Assembly: GCA_001189495.1 (NCBI GenBank)
Contig: CP012068.1
Span: forward strand, 992,001 to 1,056,000
Length of the DNA: 64,000 nt
Reading direction: 5' to 3'
Source of the DNA: Eubacterium sulci ATCC 35585
GTDB lineage: Bacteria > Bacillota > Clostridia > Peptostreptococcales > Anaerovoracaceae
How positions within the stretch are numbered: the stretch's first letter is position 1; each line of letters begins with the position of its first letter. Both the position numbers and the translations under genes were made by a program. The notes beneath the pieces were generated by a model. That model was not told the origin of the DNA, made no database searches, and was given only the letters and a program-made list of their open reading frames with translations. Shown here piece by piece: positions 18,491 through 27,706 of this stretch.

Positions 18491-18523
18491 AAAGGTGGCA
18501 ACTCATACGAGGTACCACCTTTT
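18491..18523 (+). terminator. Probable terminator between htpG and the ABC permease gene
   Basis: An AAAGGTGG/CCACCTTT stem (18491-18498 with 18515-18522) has a 16-base loop and only a short T-run. It lies between convergent genes and could serve both strands weakly. Confidence 0.5.
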
Positions 18524-18548
18524 CATTGTCCTATAGCCCTAGCCCTTC

Positions 18549-20141
18549 CTATACCTGCATTTTTTTAAATAATGACTCGCCTTTTAGCTTTAATATTATA
18601 GCCATAATTAAACAAACTATGAGATAAAGTACGAGTACAACACTTGTGAGCTGGTTAAGCTTAAATATTTCTTCTTTTACAAACAATAATAGCAGACCTA
18701 TAACTCCACCTTCTATTGCAAATCCACATAGAAGTGAAAGAAGTGGTGCACTAGACTGTTTGATTGCAACAGCCTCATTCGTCCAATTAAACTTTGGAAA
18801 ACACATGCCTAGGAGAAGTCCAATCATAGCATTTAGCAAAGTTGTTGTCATTGGAATTAGAAATACCATTACTCTGTCAACAGGATTTAAATCAATTGCA
18901 AACTGGATGATTGTACCGCTTATAACTATGAATGGCAAGCTGAACAAAAGATGTGGTATTAGCTTTGCGAATATAATATCCTTTTCCTTTATAGGAAGTG
19001 ATTTCAAAATCCAAAGAGTTTTTGCTTCTAGTGAAAAACTTGGACTAGAAATAGTCACCATTCCTGTACTTAAGCCAAGACCCATGCAGATGAATAATCC
19101 TACTACATCAATGCCTAGCATTCCTACATAGTTATTTAGGCTTTCCCCTCCAAATAGAAGGTATATGCATATTAGTGGCATAAATACCACACCAACACCT
19201 GCATTCAGTATATATGTTGGCGAACCAATAAACATTGCAAATTCCTTACTTATGAGGGCTGATTTAATACTCTTTGCCTTAACCTTCTTTTCACGATATA
19301 CAATCTTCTTTCCTCCCTTTGATCTCGTAGCAATTGATATAAAACTCTTACTGAGGAAATAGCATACGAGCGCAAATGGAACGCAACATATTAGTATAAA
19401 TAGTAATACGAAAAGAATATCAGTATCAGCAATTGCCCTTCCATATACATAGAAGATAGCTAAATATTTTTGGAATATCTCAGCTACAGCAGCTCCAGAT
19501 TTAGCCATTTCTGACATCAAATTTTGCCATGCAAAGCAGAGATAAAAATATGCAAGCATGAAAATAAGTGAAAATGCAACGATTATAATCTTTGGTTTTG
19601 CAACCTTGCTAGATATCCAAGCAATAAGCCAACCAAACATCATGGAAAATGTCATTGAAAGAACTGGCAAAAATAGTAACATCAATATAAATACAATGAA
19701 TATTCCTAAGTTAAATCCAATATCATAGATATACACAATTATCGCAGGTGCAGTTGTTGCAATTGCATATATATAATTTAGTCCAAGCAGTGATAGTATA
19801 CGTGATAAAATTATATGTATTGGCTTTATTGGCATGGACAGTAGTATTTCATTATCGTTTGCATCATATATTTGTTTTTGCGTTAGGAAAATACTTCCTA
19901 AGAAACATAGTGAAAAAACAACTATTCCGCAAAAAGCAAAATATAACCAGTCAAGTCCTATCACATTATATGGCACGCAGATAGAATGAAATATTTGCGT
20001 AAACAAAAATCCTACTGCTATGAATGCAACTAGATATAGGGCAATAAGACCTAAAATATTTGCATTCTTCTTTTTCTTTTTGCTGCCTTGCATCTGGTTC
20101 ATTATTTCCAGAAAGCGCAGCTTCATCAATATCTTAAGCAT
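18549..20141 (-). CDS. ABC-2 type exporter permease subunit
   Basis: The 530-residue polytopic membrane protein has about 12 hydrophobic segments and two basic loops (GSKKKKKNAN, and RSKGGKKIVYREKKVKAKS in the middle), consistent with a fused or duplicated ABC-2 permease. ATG 20141 is chosen because GGAGGG lies just before it and because it overlaps the ATPase gene's stop by 8 bases; the longer frame to 20216 would run well into that gene. The substrate is unknown; two-gene systems of this form often export peptides or lipids or confer drug resistance. Confidence 0.82.
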   Translation of the reverse strand: MLKILMKLRFLEIMNQMQGSKKKKKNANILGLIALYLVAFIAVGFLFTQIFHSICVPYNVIGLDWLYFAFCGIVVFSLCFLGSIFLTQKQIYDANDNEILLSMPIKPIHIILSRILSLLGLNYIYAIATTAPAIIVYIYDIGFNLGIFIVFILMLLFLPVLSMTFSMMFGWLIAWISSKVAKPKIIIVAFSLIFMLAYFYLCFAWQNLMSEMAKSGAAVAEIFQKYLAIFYVYGRAIADTDILFVLLFILICCVPFALVCYFLSKSFISIATRSKGGKKIVYREKKVKAKSIKSALISKEFAMFIGSPTYILNAGVGVVFMPLICIYLLFGGESLNNYVGMLGIDVVGLFICMGLGLSTGMVTISSPSFSLEAKTLWILKSLPIKEKDIIFAKLIPHLLFSLPFIVISGTIIQFAIDLNPVDRVMVFLIPMTTTLLNAMIGLLLGMCFPKFNWTNEAVAIKQSSAPLLSLLCGFAIEGGVIGLLLLFVKEEIFKLNQLTSVVLVLYLIVCLIMAIILKLKGESLFKKMQV

Positions 20142-20847
20142 CGCTTCCCTCCAAATTGAGGAATACATTCTCAAGTGAAGTATTTCCCTTAACTTCTTCC
20201 ATGGTTCCACATGCAATTAGCTTACCCTGCTTTATAATAGCAACCTTATCACAGAGCTTTTCTGCCACTTCAAGCACATGGGTTGAGAAGAATATTGCAC
20301 CACCATTATCGCAGTGCTTTCGCATCTCTTCCTTAAGCAGGAATGCCGCCTTAGGATCAAGTCCAACAAAAGGCTCATCCATGATAATAAGCTTAGGTGC
20401 ATGAACAAAGGCAGAAATCAAGGCAAGCTTCTGCTTCATGCCATGTGAGTATGAGCTAATTGGCTGTGCTAGATCAGATGTAAGACCAAATAAATCTGCA
20501 AATTTACGTGTTCTCTCTGCTCTATCCTCTTCTGAAACTCCAAAAATGTCTGCTATAAGATTGATATACTTGATTCCGGATAGAAATTCATATAGATCTG
20601 GATTATCAGGGATATATGCAATTTTTTCCTTACATAGCATAGGATTCTCTTTGATTGATACTCCATCGATGAAGATTTCGCCTTCATCAAATTCTAAAAT
20701 TCCACAACATGACTTGATAGTAGTTGTCTTACCTGCACCGTTATGCCCTATAAAGCCATAAATCTCACCCTTCTGTATATGTAATGTCAAGTTATCTACA
20801 GCCTTTTTGTCGCCGTATATTTTGCTTAGATTATTTATTTTTAGCAT
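20134..20847 (-). CDS. ABC transporter ATP-binding protein
   Basis: The 237-residue ATPase has Walker A GHNGAGKTT (about residues 34-42), a signature in the form YSHGMKQKLA, Walker B LIIMDEPFVGLDP and the switch histidine in FFSTHVLE. It is of the CcmA/NatA-like subfamily that partners ABC-2 permeases. Its stop overlaps the start of the permease gene by 8 bases, so the two are translationally coupled and probably form one exporter. A GGGAG site precedes the ATG. Confidence 0.95.
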   Translation of the reverse strand: MLKINNLSKIYGDKKAVDNLTLHIQKGEIYGFIGHNGAGKTTTIKSCCGILEFDEGEIFIDGVSIKENPMLCKEKIAYIPDNPDLYEFLSGIKYINLIADIFGVSEEDRAERTRKFADLFGLTSDLAQPISSYSHGMKQKLALISAFVHAPKLIIMDEPFVGLDPKAAFLLKEEMRKHCDNGGAIFFSTHVLEVAEKLCDKVAIIKQGKLIACGTMEEVKGNTSLENVFLNLEGSDA

Positions 20848-20886
20848 GTTTATCTCCCTTTAGTAATTTTTATACACAAAAATATA

Positions 20887-21762
20887 TCAAATTTTAAAAG
20901 CATTTTCAAGCCTAGCAAAAATATAAGAATTATCTATTTGCTTATCAGTAAAATACTCAAATGCCTTTACTCCTTGATATACAAGCATAGGAAGACCATT
21001 TGAATATTTAGTGCAATCCTCTCTCTTTGCCCTTTCCAAAAGTTTAGTCTCACCAGGATTATATATTAAGTCTAAAACGCATATATGCTTAGGAAGCTTT
21101 ATTTTGTCATCTAATGGATTTTTATCTATGTCTTGCCCCATTCCAAGTTTTGTTGCGTTTATTAGCAGATCAGCCTCATTTACTAGCTTTGATAGAAGTG
21201 CTTTATCTTCGGCAATATATATCTTCACATCTATGTTAAAACTATTTCTTATTTTATCTATATAAGCTTTTCTGGTTTCCATGCTTTGCTTTCTCACAAA
21301 TACACTGACCTTCTTGACATTATTTCTTGCAAGAGCGTATAAAACTGCCTGCCCAGCACCGCCAAGACCAAGAATACACACCTTGCTTGTAGAAACATCG
21401 ACACCTAAGTCTTTTATTGCCATTTCAACACCAAAGATGTCTGTATTATAGCCATATAGTCTTCCCTCCTTATTTACAACAGTATTGACTGCATTGCAAA
21501 ATCTTGCCTCTTCTGAGACATAGTCAAGATACTCTATAATAGCAGTTTTATTAGGCATTGAAATGTTTGCACCTGCTATTCCTAAAGTTCTCATAGATGA
21601 AACAGCGTCGCCAATATGCTCTTCATCTACATCAAAAGCCATGTAAGCAGCATTTATATTCAATTGTTCAAAGGCACTGTTTTGTATAAGCGGTGAAAGC
21701 GAATGCTCACACGGGCTTGCAAATAATGCGTAAAGCTTTGATCTACCATCAAGATTTCTCAT
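20887..21762 (-). CDS. aroE: Shikimate dehydrogenase
   Basis: Reduces 3-dehydroshikimate to shikimate with NADPH in aromatic amino-acid and chorismate synthesis. The 291-residue protein has the substrate motif EHSLSPLIQN, ANISMPNK (the usual NVTxPxK with serine for threonine; the catalytic lysine is kept), NAVNTVV and YNTDIFG. The NADP-binding loop is LGLGGAGQAVLYAL, and the ending is NGLPMLVYQGVKAFE. A GGAG site precedes ATG 21762. It is back to back with the shikimate kinase gene, so two consecutive steps may share one control region. Confidence 0.96.
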   Translation of the reverse strand: MRNLDGRSKLYALFASPCEHSLSPLIQNSAFEQLNINAAYMAFDVDEEHIGDAVSSMRTLGIAGANISMPNKTAIIEYLDYVSEEARFCNAVNTVVNKEGRLYGYNTDIFGVEMAIKDLGVDVSTSKVCILGLGGAGQAVLYALARNNVKKVSVFVRKQSMETRKAYIDKIRNSFNIDVKIYIAEDKALLSKLVNEADLLINATKLGMGQDIDKNPLDDKIKLPKHICVLDLIYNPGETKLLERAKREDCTKYSNGLPMLVYQGVKAFEYFTDKQIDNSYIFARLENAFKI

Positions 21763-21842
21763 CTAAATTCTCCATACTATTGAAGCAATATTACATAACC
21801 ATTATAATCTAAAGTAATTATATTGAAAATAGGTATGGATAA

Positions 21843-22343
21843 ATGGATAACTTATATATTATCGGGTTCATGGGAAGTGGCAAGTCTAGTCTTTCATTAG
21901 AGCTAGATAGAATTAATATCAGAAAACTAATTAGCACAGATGAACTAATAGAAAATCGTATTGGCATGAGTATATCTGATATTTTTGATAGGCATGGCGA
22001 AGCTTTTTTCAGAAAGCAAGAGCATATGCTTCTTTGTGATATATCAAAGAACGACGGACAAATCATAGATTGCGGCGGCGGCCTTCCATTAAATCCCCTA
22101 AATAGAGAACTCATCAAAGCAAGTGGCAGATGCATTTATCTAAAAGTAAGTCCTGAAACAGTTATATTTAGGCTTGAAAAAGATGAATCCCGACCTCTTC
22201 TAAGAAATAAAAAAAGCATAAAGGAAATATCCATTATGCTTAATGAACGTGTTAAAATCTACGAATCCATAGCTGATATCAGCATAGATTCCAATAAATT
22301 ATCGACAAAAGAAATAGCCGAAAAGCTTATTCCTTATCTGTAA
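21843..22343 (+). CDS. aroK: Shikimate kinase
   Basis: Phosphorylates shikimate with ATP, the step after AroE. The 166-residue P-loop kinase shows GFMGSGKSS (Walker A, about residues 8-16), the substrate-binding aspartate in STDELIE, DCGGGLPLN (the shikimate-binding GGG) and the lid arginine in RPLLRNK. The upstream binding site is weak (GGTATGG). It is divergent from aroE with an 80-base gap, and its last 17 bases overlap the convergent zinc-ribbon gene. Confidence 0.95.
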   Translation: MDNLYIIGFMGSGKSSLSLELDRINIRKLISTDELIENRIGMSISDIFDRHGEAFFRKQEHMLLCDISKNDGQIIDCGGGLPLNPLNRELIKASGRCIYLKVSPETVIFRLEKDESRPLLRNKKSIKEISIMLNERVKIYESIADISIDSNKLSTKEIAEKLIPYL

Positions 22344-22809
22344 GCAGTTTCTGATCACAGTAAGGACATTTCTCCGGAACCATCAGAAAACTTTTGTCAA
22401 CTCTTCCGATGCGAAGTCCCTTTCTCTCTGAGATTATCTGAGCTCTCCTATTGCCTGCTGAAGCCTTTGTTCCACTAGGTACAAAGTAAGATAAGCTCTC
22501 ATTACAGTGCGGACACTTCCAATTTTTCTTTGGAATTGCACCAGCAAGGAAATGAACTATTATATAGGCGATAATGCTGAGCGCCAAAATTAATCCACAA
22601 ATCTTACCAGCACCAGTCTCAATGAACTTGGTATCTCTTGCTTTAAAAAAAACAGAAGCTCCTGCTACGATTGCAAACGATATGCCAAAAAAGGCAATAC
22701 AGATAGTCTGAATTTTATTTATTACAATGCTCTTTCTAATCTGTTCCTTTTGGCCATCATTGATAACCTCATCTATGGATATTTTTTGGATTTCGTATGT
22801 CCTTGCCAT
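22327..22809 (-). CDS. Two-helix membrane protein with a C-terminal zinc ribbon, function unknown
   Basis: The 160-residue protein has two membrane helices (about residues 30-51 and 66-90). After them a split zinc ribbon shows CPHC (about residue 98) and CPYC (about residue 149) flanking a basic segment. It resembles small zinc-ribbon membrane proteins of Bacillota without a known role. A GAGG site precedes ATG 22809. Its end overlaps the end of aroK on the other strand by 17 bases, and a 26-residue gene lies just upstream on the same strand. Confidence 0.75.
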   Translation of the reverse strand: MARTYEIQKISIDEVINDGQKEQIRKSIVINKIQTICIAFFGISFAIVAGASVFFKARDTKFIETGAGKICGLILALSIIAYIIVHFLAGAIPKKNWKCPHCNESLSYFVPSGTKASAGNRRAQIISERKGLRIGRVDKSFLMVPEKCPYCDQKLLTDKE

Positions 22810-22825
22810 AATACCTCGATAGTTA

Positions 22826-22906
22826 CTACTTTCTCTTATATCCTGTAATCATTGCAGCAGCAAAACATCCAACTGCAGCCCATGCGAAAAATCTGTGATA
22901 CTTCAT
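22826..22906 (-). CDS. Small (26-residue) single-helix membrane peptide
   Basis: ATG 22906 is preceded by a strong AGGAGG at ideal spacing and opens a 26-codon frame ending in TAG at 22826. The peptide starts MKYHRFFAW, has a hydrophobic middle rich in alanine (VGCFAAAMI) and ends with basic residues (GYKRK). This looks like a genuine small membrane protein. It lies 16 bases upstream of the zinc-ribbon membrane gene, so they may be co-expressed. Confidence 0.6.
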   Translation of the reverse strand: MKYHRFFAWAAVGCFAAAMITGYKRK

Positions 22907-22980
22907 CTCTTTCCTCCTAAAAATTCATGAAATAATAATCTTTATCTAATTATGCTATATATGTATGAAAAAATCAAATA

Positions 22981-23820
22981 CTAATAATCTATTTTTTCCT
23001 TTAGGAAAGTGCCCTTATCCAGCTCATCAAAAGCTTCTAGTAGTTCATCCCTAGTATTCATAACAATAGGACCACCCCATACAACAGGCTCTTCAAGCTT
23101 CTTAGAACTCATAAATAGGACCTGTGCATCTCCATTATTAGCTGTAATCTTAAGTTTATCACCATCAGAAAGCTTTGCAGCAGTCTTTTCTTCTACATGC
23201 TCACCTTCAATAGAAACACTGCCTAAAAGAGTAAATATCATAACGGAACTATCTTCTTCCATATCTAACTCTACAGATTTACCGGAAGCAATGTGTATAT
23301 CATAATAATCAAAAGGTAGATAATTTCCTTTGTGACCCATGTGCTCACCAAATTGCCCTGCTAAAAGCCTAAGCTTTCCACCCTCTATATTAAATTCCTT
23401 GATGTCAGCATTCTTAATGCTATGATATTCAGGCTTGCACATCTTATCCTTAGCTGGAAGATTAAGCCAGAGCTGAACCCCTAGCATCCTCTCACTTGCA
23501 GGAAGAGCTTCTTCGTGGAGAATTCCTGATCCGGCTGTCATCCACTGAACTTCACCATCAGAAATGGTATCTTCATTTCCCATTGAGTCCTTGTGCTGCA
23601 TTCCTCCCTTATATACATAGCTTACCGTCTCAATACCCCTATGTGGGTGCATAGGAAAGCCAGCAATGTAATCCTCAGGATTCACACTATCAAAGGAATC
23701 TAGCATCAAAATTGGATCAAATGCCTCTATATCCTTATGACTCAAAACTCTCACGAGACTAACCCCTGCTCCATCTTCAGTTCTAAAGCCCTTTACCTTC
23801 TTAACTACGCTTCTATTCAT
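22981..23820 (-). CDS. Pirin family protein
   Basis: The 279-residue bicupin starts with VKGFRTEDGAGVSLVRVL and carries the metal-binding FPMHPHRGIETVSYV (two histidines, about residues 56-58) and a third histidine with a glutamate in SGILHEE. The second cupin half is less conserved. Bacterial pirins include quercetinases and regulators of central metabolism; which applies is not clear. AGGAG precedes ATG 23820. It stands alone, with gaps on both sides. Confidence 0.92.
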   Translation of the reverse strand: MNRSVVKKVKGFRTEDGAGVSLVRVLSHKDIEAFDPILMLDSFDSVNPEDYIAGFPMHPHRGIETVSYVYKGGMQHKDSMGNEDTISDGEVQWMTAGSGILHEEALPASERMLGVQLWLNLPAKDKMCKPEYHSIKNADIKEFNIEGGKLRLLAGQFGEHMGHKGNYLPFDYYDIHIASGKSVELDMEEDSSVMIFTLLGSVSIEGEHVEEKTAAKLSDGDKLKITANNGDAQVLFMSSKKLEEPVVWGGPIVMNTRDELLEAFDELDKGTFLKEKIDY

Positions 23821-23909
23821 TACATCTCCTAAAAGTAAATTTGTTCTCTATATTCTCTAATCTGAATATCCCTCTTAGAACTTATTCACTTTTTGGGTGT
23901 ATTTAATCA

Positions 23910-24680
23910 CTAAATTCTCTTTTCCTTTGAAAATGCTGTATAAGCATAGGCAGAAATAAAAGATATTATAGGTATTATCAAAACGCATCCGATTACGCAT
24001 ACGCTTATAGTCGTCACACCTTGAGCAAAATCCTTAGAATTTATCATTGTTGAAAACGAATAAAACATAAGGTAATTTACCATCAAAAGCATATACTCAC
24101 CAAAGAAGATAAATACCAGTGTATTAACAGTTGAATTTAATATCTCTTTTCCTATGTTAATGCCTGAATCAAAAAGTTCTCTCGAGCTGAGTTTTTGCTC
24201 ATGTCTATAAACCTCATACATGCCCGAACTTATAGCAACTGCTGTATCGATTATAGATCCAGCAAGAGCAAACACTACTACTGCAACCTGTACTGCGAAC
24301 ATATTTCTTCCGATGTTACCCTTATATCCATTGGTCTCATTTATATGCTCACCGCCAATAGCAGTGAATCCTTGAAGATGAGCTAATTTAACTATAAGAC
24401 ATATTAGACCAAACATCGCAAGCACAGTTAGCAGAACCGAAATAAATGCAGCGTGAGTCTTTAAATTCACCTCATTTTGATAATACACGGTTATAGCTGT
24501 TATCAAAATAACTGCTATAACTGAAATTCCTATAGGCGAAATTCCCATGTTCATAAGCTTTATGGAAATAAGCAATACAACAAAGTCAATACACACTGTT
24601 ATAAGCGATTTTGCTGTTTTATCTCCTCCTGTTAGAAGGGACAATGTAAGAAAAACTAATGCAAGAATAATTATCATCAT
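23910..24680 (-). CDS. YibE/F family membrane protein, YibF-like subunit
   Basis: The 256-residue protein with about seven membrane helices matches the second half of the YibE/F family. GSIIDTAVAISSGMYEVYRHEQKLSSRELFDSG is the family's conserved loop, and NTLVFIFFGEYMLLM follows. Its ATG overlaps the stop of the YibE-like gene in an ATGA arrangement, so they form one translational unit. The function of the family is not established; a transport role is assumed. Confidence 0.85.
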   Translation of the reverse strand: MMIIILALVFLTLSLLTGGDKTAKSLITVCIDFVVLLISIKLMNMGISPIGISVIAVILITAITVYYQNEVNLKTHAAFISVLLTVLAMFGLICLIVKLAHLQGFTAIGGEHINETNGYKGNIGRNMFAVQVAVVVFALAGSIIDTAVAISSGMYEVYRHEQKLSSRELFDSGINIGKEILNSTVNTLVFIFFGEYMLLMVNYLMFYSFSTMINSKDFAQGVTTISVCVIGCVLIIPIISFISAYAYTAFSKEKRI

Positions 24681-25747
24681 ATCTCCTTACCCCCTCTTTT
24701 TAACATTATTGAAGAAACCAAAACAGATACTGGAATAGCAATTAGAATTGCAACAGCAGCCATGAGAAATCTCACTATATCAAAATAAGCATCAAAACGC
24801 ATAACCGTCTTATATTCTATATCGTTTGCTACTGAAATTATAAACGTCGGAATTATAGCAGCTATATTTGTGAAAAGTACAACGCTTATCATCGTTCCCG
24901 TTATATCATCAGCTACGGCCTTTGCTGACCTCATAAGTTCATTTATTTGTATGTGAGGATTCTTATTTATTACTTCTGAACTTGCAACAGTAATTGTAAC
25001 CGCTACATCTATAACTGCACCTAGACAGCCTATGATAATCTGAGCAAGGAAAAACTGATTAGCTTGATTTCTTGTATAAGGCTCAGGTATGAAGTCAAGG
25101 AAATCATAATCTATCTTTGACATATATACCAAAGCAGACGCTAGTCCGAGAACAATAAGGCTTACAGCCACAGTAGCTGCAAGTGAAACTAACATATTTT
25201 TATTTATTCCATTAATAAGACTCAAAACAATAATTGTAAAACCAAGGCTTCCAAGAACCGTAAGGAGAAGTATGTTCATTCCCTTCATATAAGCAAGTAT
25301 GATTAAATAAAAGAATATAACATTGACAATAAGGCATAGCGAAGCAAGAAGCCCCTTCTTATTTCCGAATATAACAAGAAGGCTCATCAATATCATAAAT
25401 GTGATGGCTATGAAATAATCCCTTTTTAGTCCTATAATTTCTGTGTGCTTGGCATTAAGAAAAACTATATCTCCCTTGCTGTACTTCTCATCATAGACAT
25501 GAGATACATCGTATTTATTATGGACACTTACACTTTTACCTTTATCACTGGTGTTCATGAGTTTAAGCTCTATGTTTTGAAGCTGCTTATCCTTATACTT
25601 TTCTTCGCTTACACTTGCTACCTTTGCTATAGGCTTTTGATAGATAGAAAAATTATTGTAAACAAGTATACATATGGTAAGACTTACGATTAACATAAGC
25701 ACCGTTCTTAGTAAATAGCTTTTCTGTAGTTTCTCACTTATATACAT
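24677..25747 (-). CDS. YibE/F family membrane protein, YibE-like subunit
   Basis: The 356-residue protein has an N-terminal helix, an extracellular beta-like domain (about residues 35-110) and about seven further helices. The conserved YibE/F segment is LGAVIDVAVTITVASSEVINKNPHIQINELMRS, followed by DITGTMISVVLFTN. The AAAGGAAAG site precedes ATG 25747. It is paired with the YibF-like gene through a 4-base overlap, as in Lactobacillales. Confidence 0.85.
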   Translation of the reverse strand: MYISEKLQKSYLLRTVLMLIVSLTICILVYNNFSIYQKPIAKVASVSEEKYKDKQLQNIELKLMNTSDKGKSVSVHNKYDVSHVYDEKYSKGDIVFLNAKHTEIIGLKRDYFIAITFMILMSLLVIFGNKKGLLASLCLIVNVIFFYLIILAYMKGMNILLLTVLGSLGFTIIVLSLINGINKNMLVSLAATVAVSLIVLGLASALVYMSKIDYDFLDFIPEPYTRNQANQFFLAQIIIGCLGAVIDVAVTITVASSEVINKNPHIQINELMRSAKAVADDITGTMISVVLFTNIAAIIPTFIISVANDIEYKTVMRFDAYFDIVRFLMAAVAILIAIPVSVLVSSIMLKRGGKEI

Positions 25748-25924
25748 GACTTTCCTTTCGATTCATATTATCTATATTATAATCTAATTTTGTTATCAAA
25801 ATGTGTAGGAATTAAATTTTTCGCTATAATGTTTTTTATTTTTAAAAATCATAATTCGTGGTATTAATAGACTATAAGTTTCTTTATATAAAATAATAAG
25901 GATTAGAAGGTAAAAGGTTTAAAA

Positions 25925-26536
25925 ATGAATAAAAACGCACTATTTAAGATTTCATACGGCTTGTATGTTCTTACATCAAAGGATGGCGACAAGCACAGTG
26001 GATGTATCATCAATACAGCAATGCAGATAAGTGAAACTCCTTTAAGAGTCTGTATTTCAATCAACAAGGCTAACTATACTCATGACCTTGTTATGAAGAG
26101 CAAGAAATTCAATATTTCTGCCCTAAGTCAGGAAGCAGATTTTGATACATTCAAACACTTTGGATTCCAGAGCGGTAGAGATGTTGATAAGTTTGCAGGC
26201 TATGATTCATACAAGATTAGCGAAAATGGTCTTGCTTACGTAACAAAGGGTACAAACGCATTTATTAGCGCTGAGGTTGAAGAAACTCTAGATAGCGGTA
26301 GCCACACCCTATTCATTGCAAAGGTTACAGATGCAGAGATTCTTTCAGATGTTCCATCTACTACATATGATTATTACCAGAGCAACATCAAGCCTAAGCC
26401 AGAAAAGCCTGCTGAGTCTGACAAGACAGTTTGGGTATGTAAGGTTTGTGGATATAAGTACGAAGGAGAAGAACTTCCAGAAGACTATATCTGCCCTCTT
26501 TGCAAGCATCCAGCTTCAGATTTTGAGAAAATGTAA
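25925..26536 (+). CDS. hrb: Flavin reductase-rubredoxin fusion (high-molecular-weight rubredoxin)
   Basis: The 203-residue protein joins two domains. Residues 1-150 are an FMN-binding flavin reductase-like domain (ISYGLYVLTSKDGDKHSGCIINTAMQ). Residues 165-203 are a rubredoxin with the iron ligands in CKVCGY and CPLCKHPASDF. Such Hrb proteins in acetogens and clostridia pass electrons from NAD(P)H to flavodiiron proteins that reduce O2 or NO. No flavodiiron gene is nearby. It has its own transcript, convergent with nrdB, and a shared terminator follows. Confidence 0.9.
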   Translation: MNKNALFKISYGLYVLTSKDGDKHSGCIINTAMQISETPLRVCISINKANYTHDLVMKSKKFNISALSQEADFDTFKHFGFQSGRDVDKFAGYDSYKISENGLAYVTKGTNAFISAEVEETLDSGSHTLFIAKVTDAEILSDVPSTTYDYYQSNIKPKPEKPAESDKTVWVCKVCGYKYEGEELPEDYICPLCKHPASDFEKM

Positions 26537-26570
26537 TAAAAGAAGGAAACTACACGTTTCATTCTTTGAT

Positions 26571-26604
26571 AAAAAATTCCTCGCGCATAAACGCGAGGAA
26601 TTTT
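26571..26604. terminator. Bidirectional terminator between hrb and nrdB
   Basis: A perfect 9-base stem (26577-26585 with 26592-26600) is flanked by A's on the left (26571-26576) and T's on the right, so it can stop transcription from both convergent genes. Confidence 0.9.
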
Positions 26605-26608
26605 GTTT

Positions 26609-27655
26609 TTAGAGATCGTCTTCGATAGCACTGCTCTTAGCATAAGCTGTAGACTTAGCCTCAAAGAAGTCTGTCTTAACCATGTTAGCATCAGCGTACT
26701 GTGATACCCATCTCATGCTTTCTGGCTCTTCTTCATAACCCTCATATAGAGTTCCAAGTCCAAGTGATGAATACCTCTGGTTTCCGAGGTACTTGATGTA
26801 ATCCTCTACCATCTTCTCGTTGAGACCTGGTATTTCATTTCCGATTACATACTTACCCCAAGCGATTTCTTGATCTACGCCTTCCATAATCATTTCACGG
26901 AGAACAGCTAGGTTCTCATCATTGAATAAACCTGGCTCTTCTTTACGAAGCTCCATGAGCATATTTCTGAATAACCATAGATGTGTATTCTCATCTCTGT
27001 TGATGTATCTGATTTCCTGAACACTTCCTGGCATCTTGCCGTTTCTTCCAAGGTTATAGAAGAACATGAATCCTGAGTAGAAATAGATACCCTCTAAAAT
27101 GAAGTTAGCTATACAAACTCTTAGGAAGCTATCCTTGTTTGGATTATCAACGAATTCATTATATAGGTCACCGATAAAACGGTTTCTGTTAAGTAAATGT
27201 TCATCAGTCTTCCACTGGTATAGAATATCGTTCCTCTCAGTAGGATTACAGATTGTATCTAGCATATAGCTATAGCTCTGGCTGTGTATGCACTCCTGAA
27301 AAGTCTGGATTGAGAGGCATAGGTTTATCTCATTTGCTGTAACATACTGTGAGATATTAGGTAGATTTGCTGACTGAACTGAGTCTAGGTAAACTAGAAA
27401 GCTCAGAATTTTATCATATGCAGTTCTCTCCGCAGGCAGAAGCTTTGGATAATCGCTCTTATCCTGGTGCATGTTGATTTCCTCAGGAATCCAGAAGTTG
27501 TTCATAGCCTGTCTGTACCAGTCAGAAACCCACTCGTATTTCATGTTGTTGAAGTCATTGATATTTGTTGTATCAAAGTTAATAAGACTTCTATTTCTTA
27601 CATCAATATCGCCCTCTGGATTAAATAGAGGCTTTTTCATTATCATATCGCTCAT
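26609..27655 (-). CDS. nrdB: Class I ribonucleotide reductase, small (beta) subunit
   Basis: The 348-residue ferritin-like subunit holds the metal cofactor that generates the radical. Visible ligands are the aspartate in VYLDSVQ, glutamate and histidine in QECIHSQSY, the glutamate in LEGIYFYSG, and RDENTHLW. The tyrosine in SQSY matches the radical tyrosine of E. coli NrdB, so it looks like a classical tyrosyl-radical type. It follows nrdA in the same direction (51-base gap) and is probably co-transcribed. AGGAG precedes ATG 27655. Confidence 0.95.
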   Translation of the reverse strand: MSDMIMKKPLFNPEGDIDVRNRSLINFDTTNINDFNNMKYEWVSDWYRQAMNNFWIPEEINMHQDKSDYPKLLPAERTAYDKILSFLVYLDSVQSANLPNISQYVTANEINLCLSIQTFQECIHSQSYSYMLDTICNPTERNDILYQWKTDEHLLNRNRFIGDLYNEFVDNPNKDSFLRVCIANFILEGIYFYSGFMFFYNLGRNGKMPGSVQEIRYINRDENTHLWLFRNMLMELRKEEPGLFNDENLAVLREMIMEGVDQEIAWGKYVIGNEIPGLNEKMVEDYIKYLGNQRYSSLGLGTLYEGYEEEPESMRWVSQYADANMVKTDFFEAKSTAYAKSSAIEDDL

Positions 27656-27706
27656 TTGATTCTCCTAATCTCATTCTATAATAGACTTCTTTTAGATTTC
27701 TCTATA

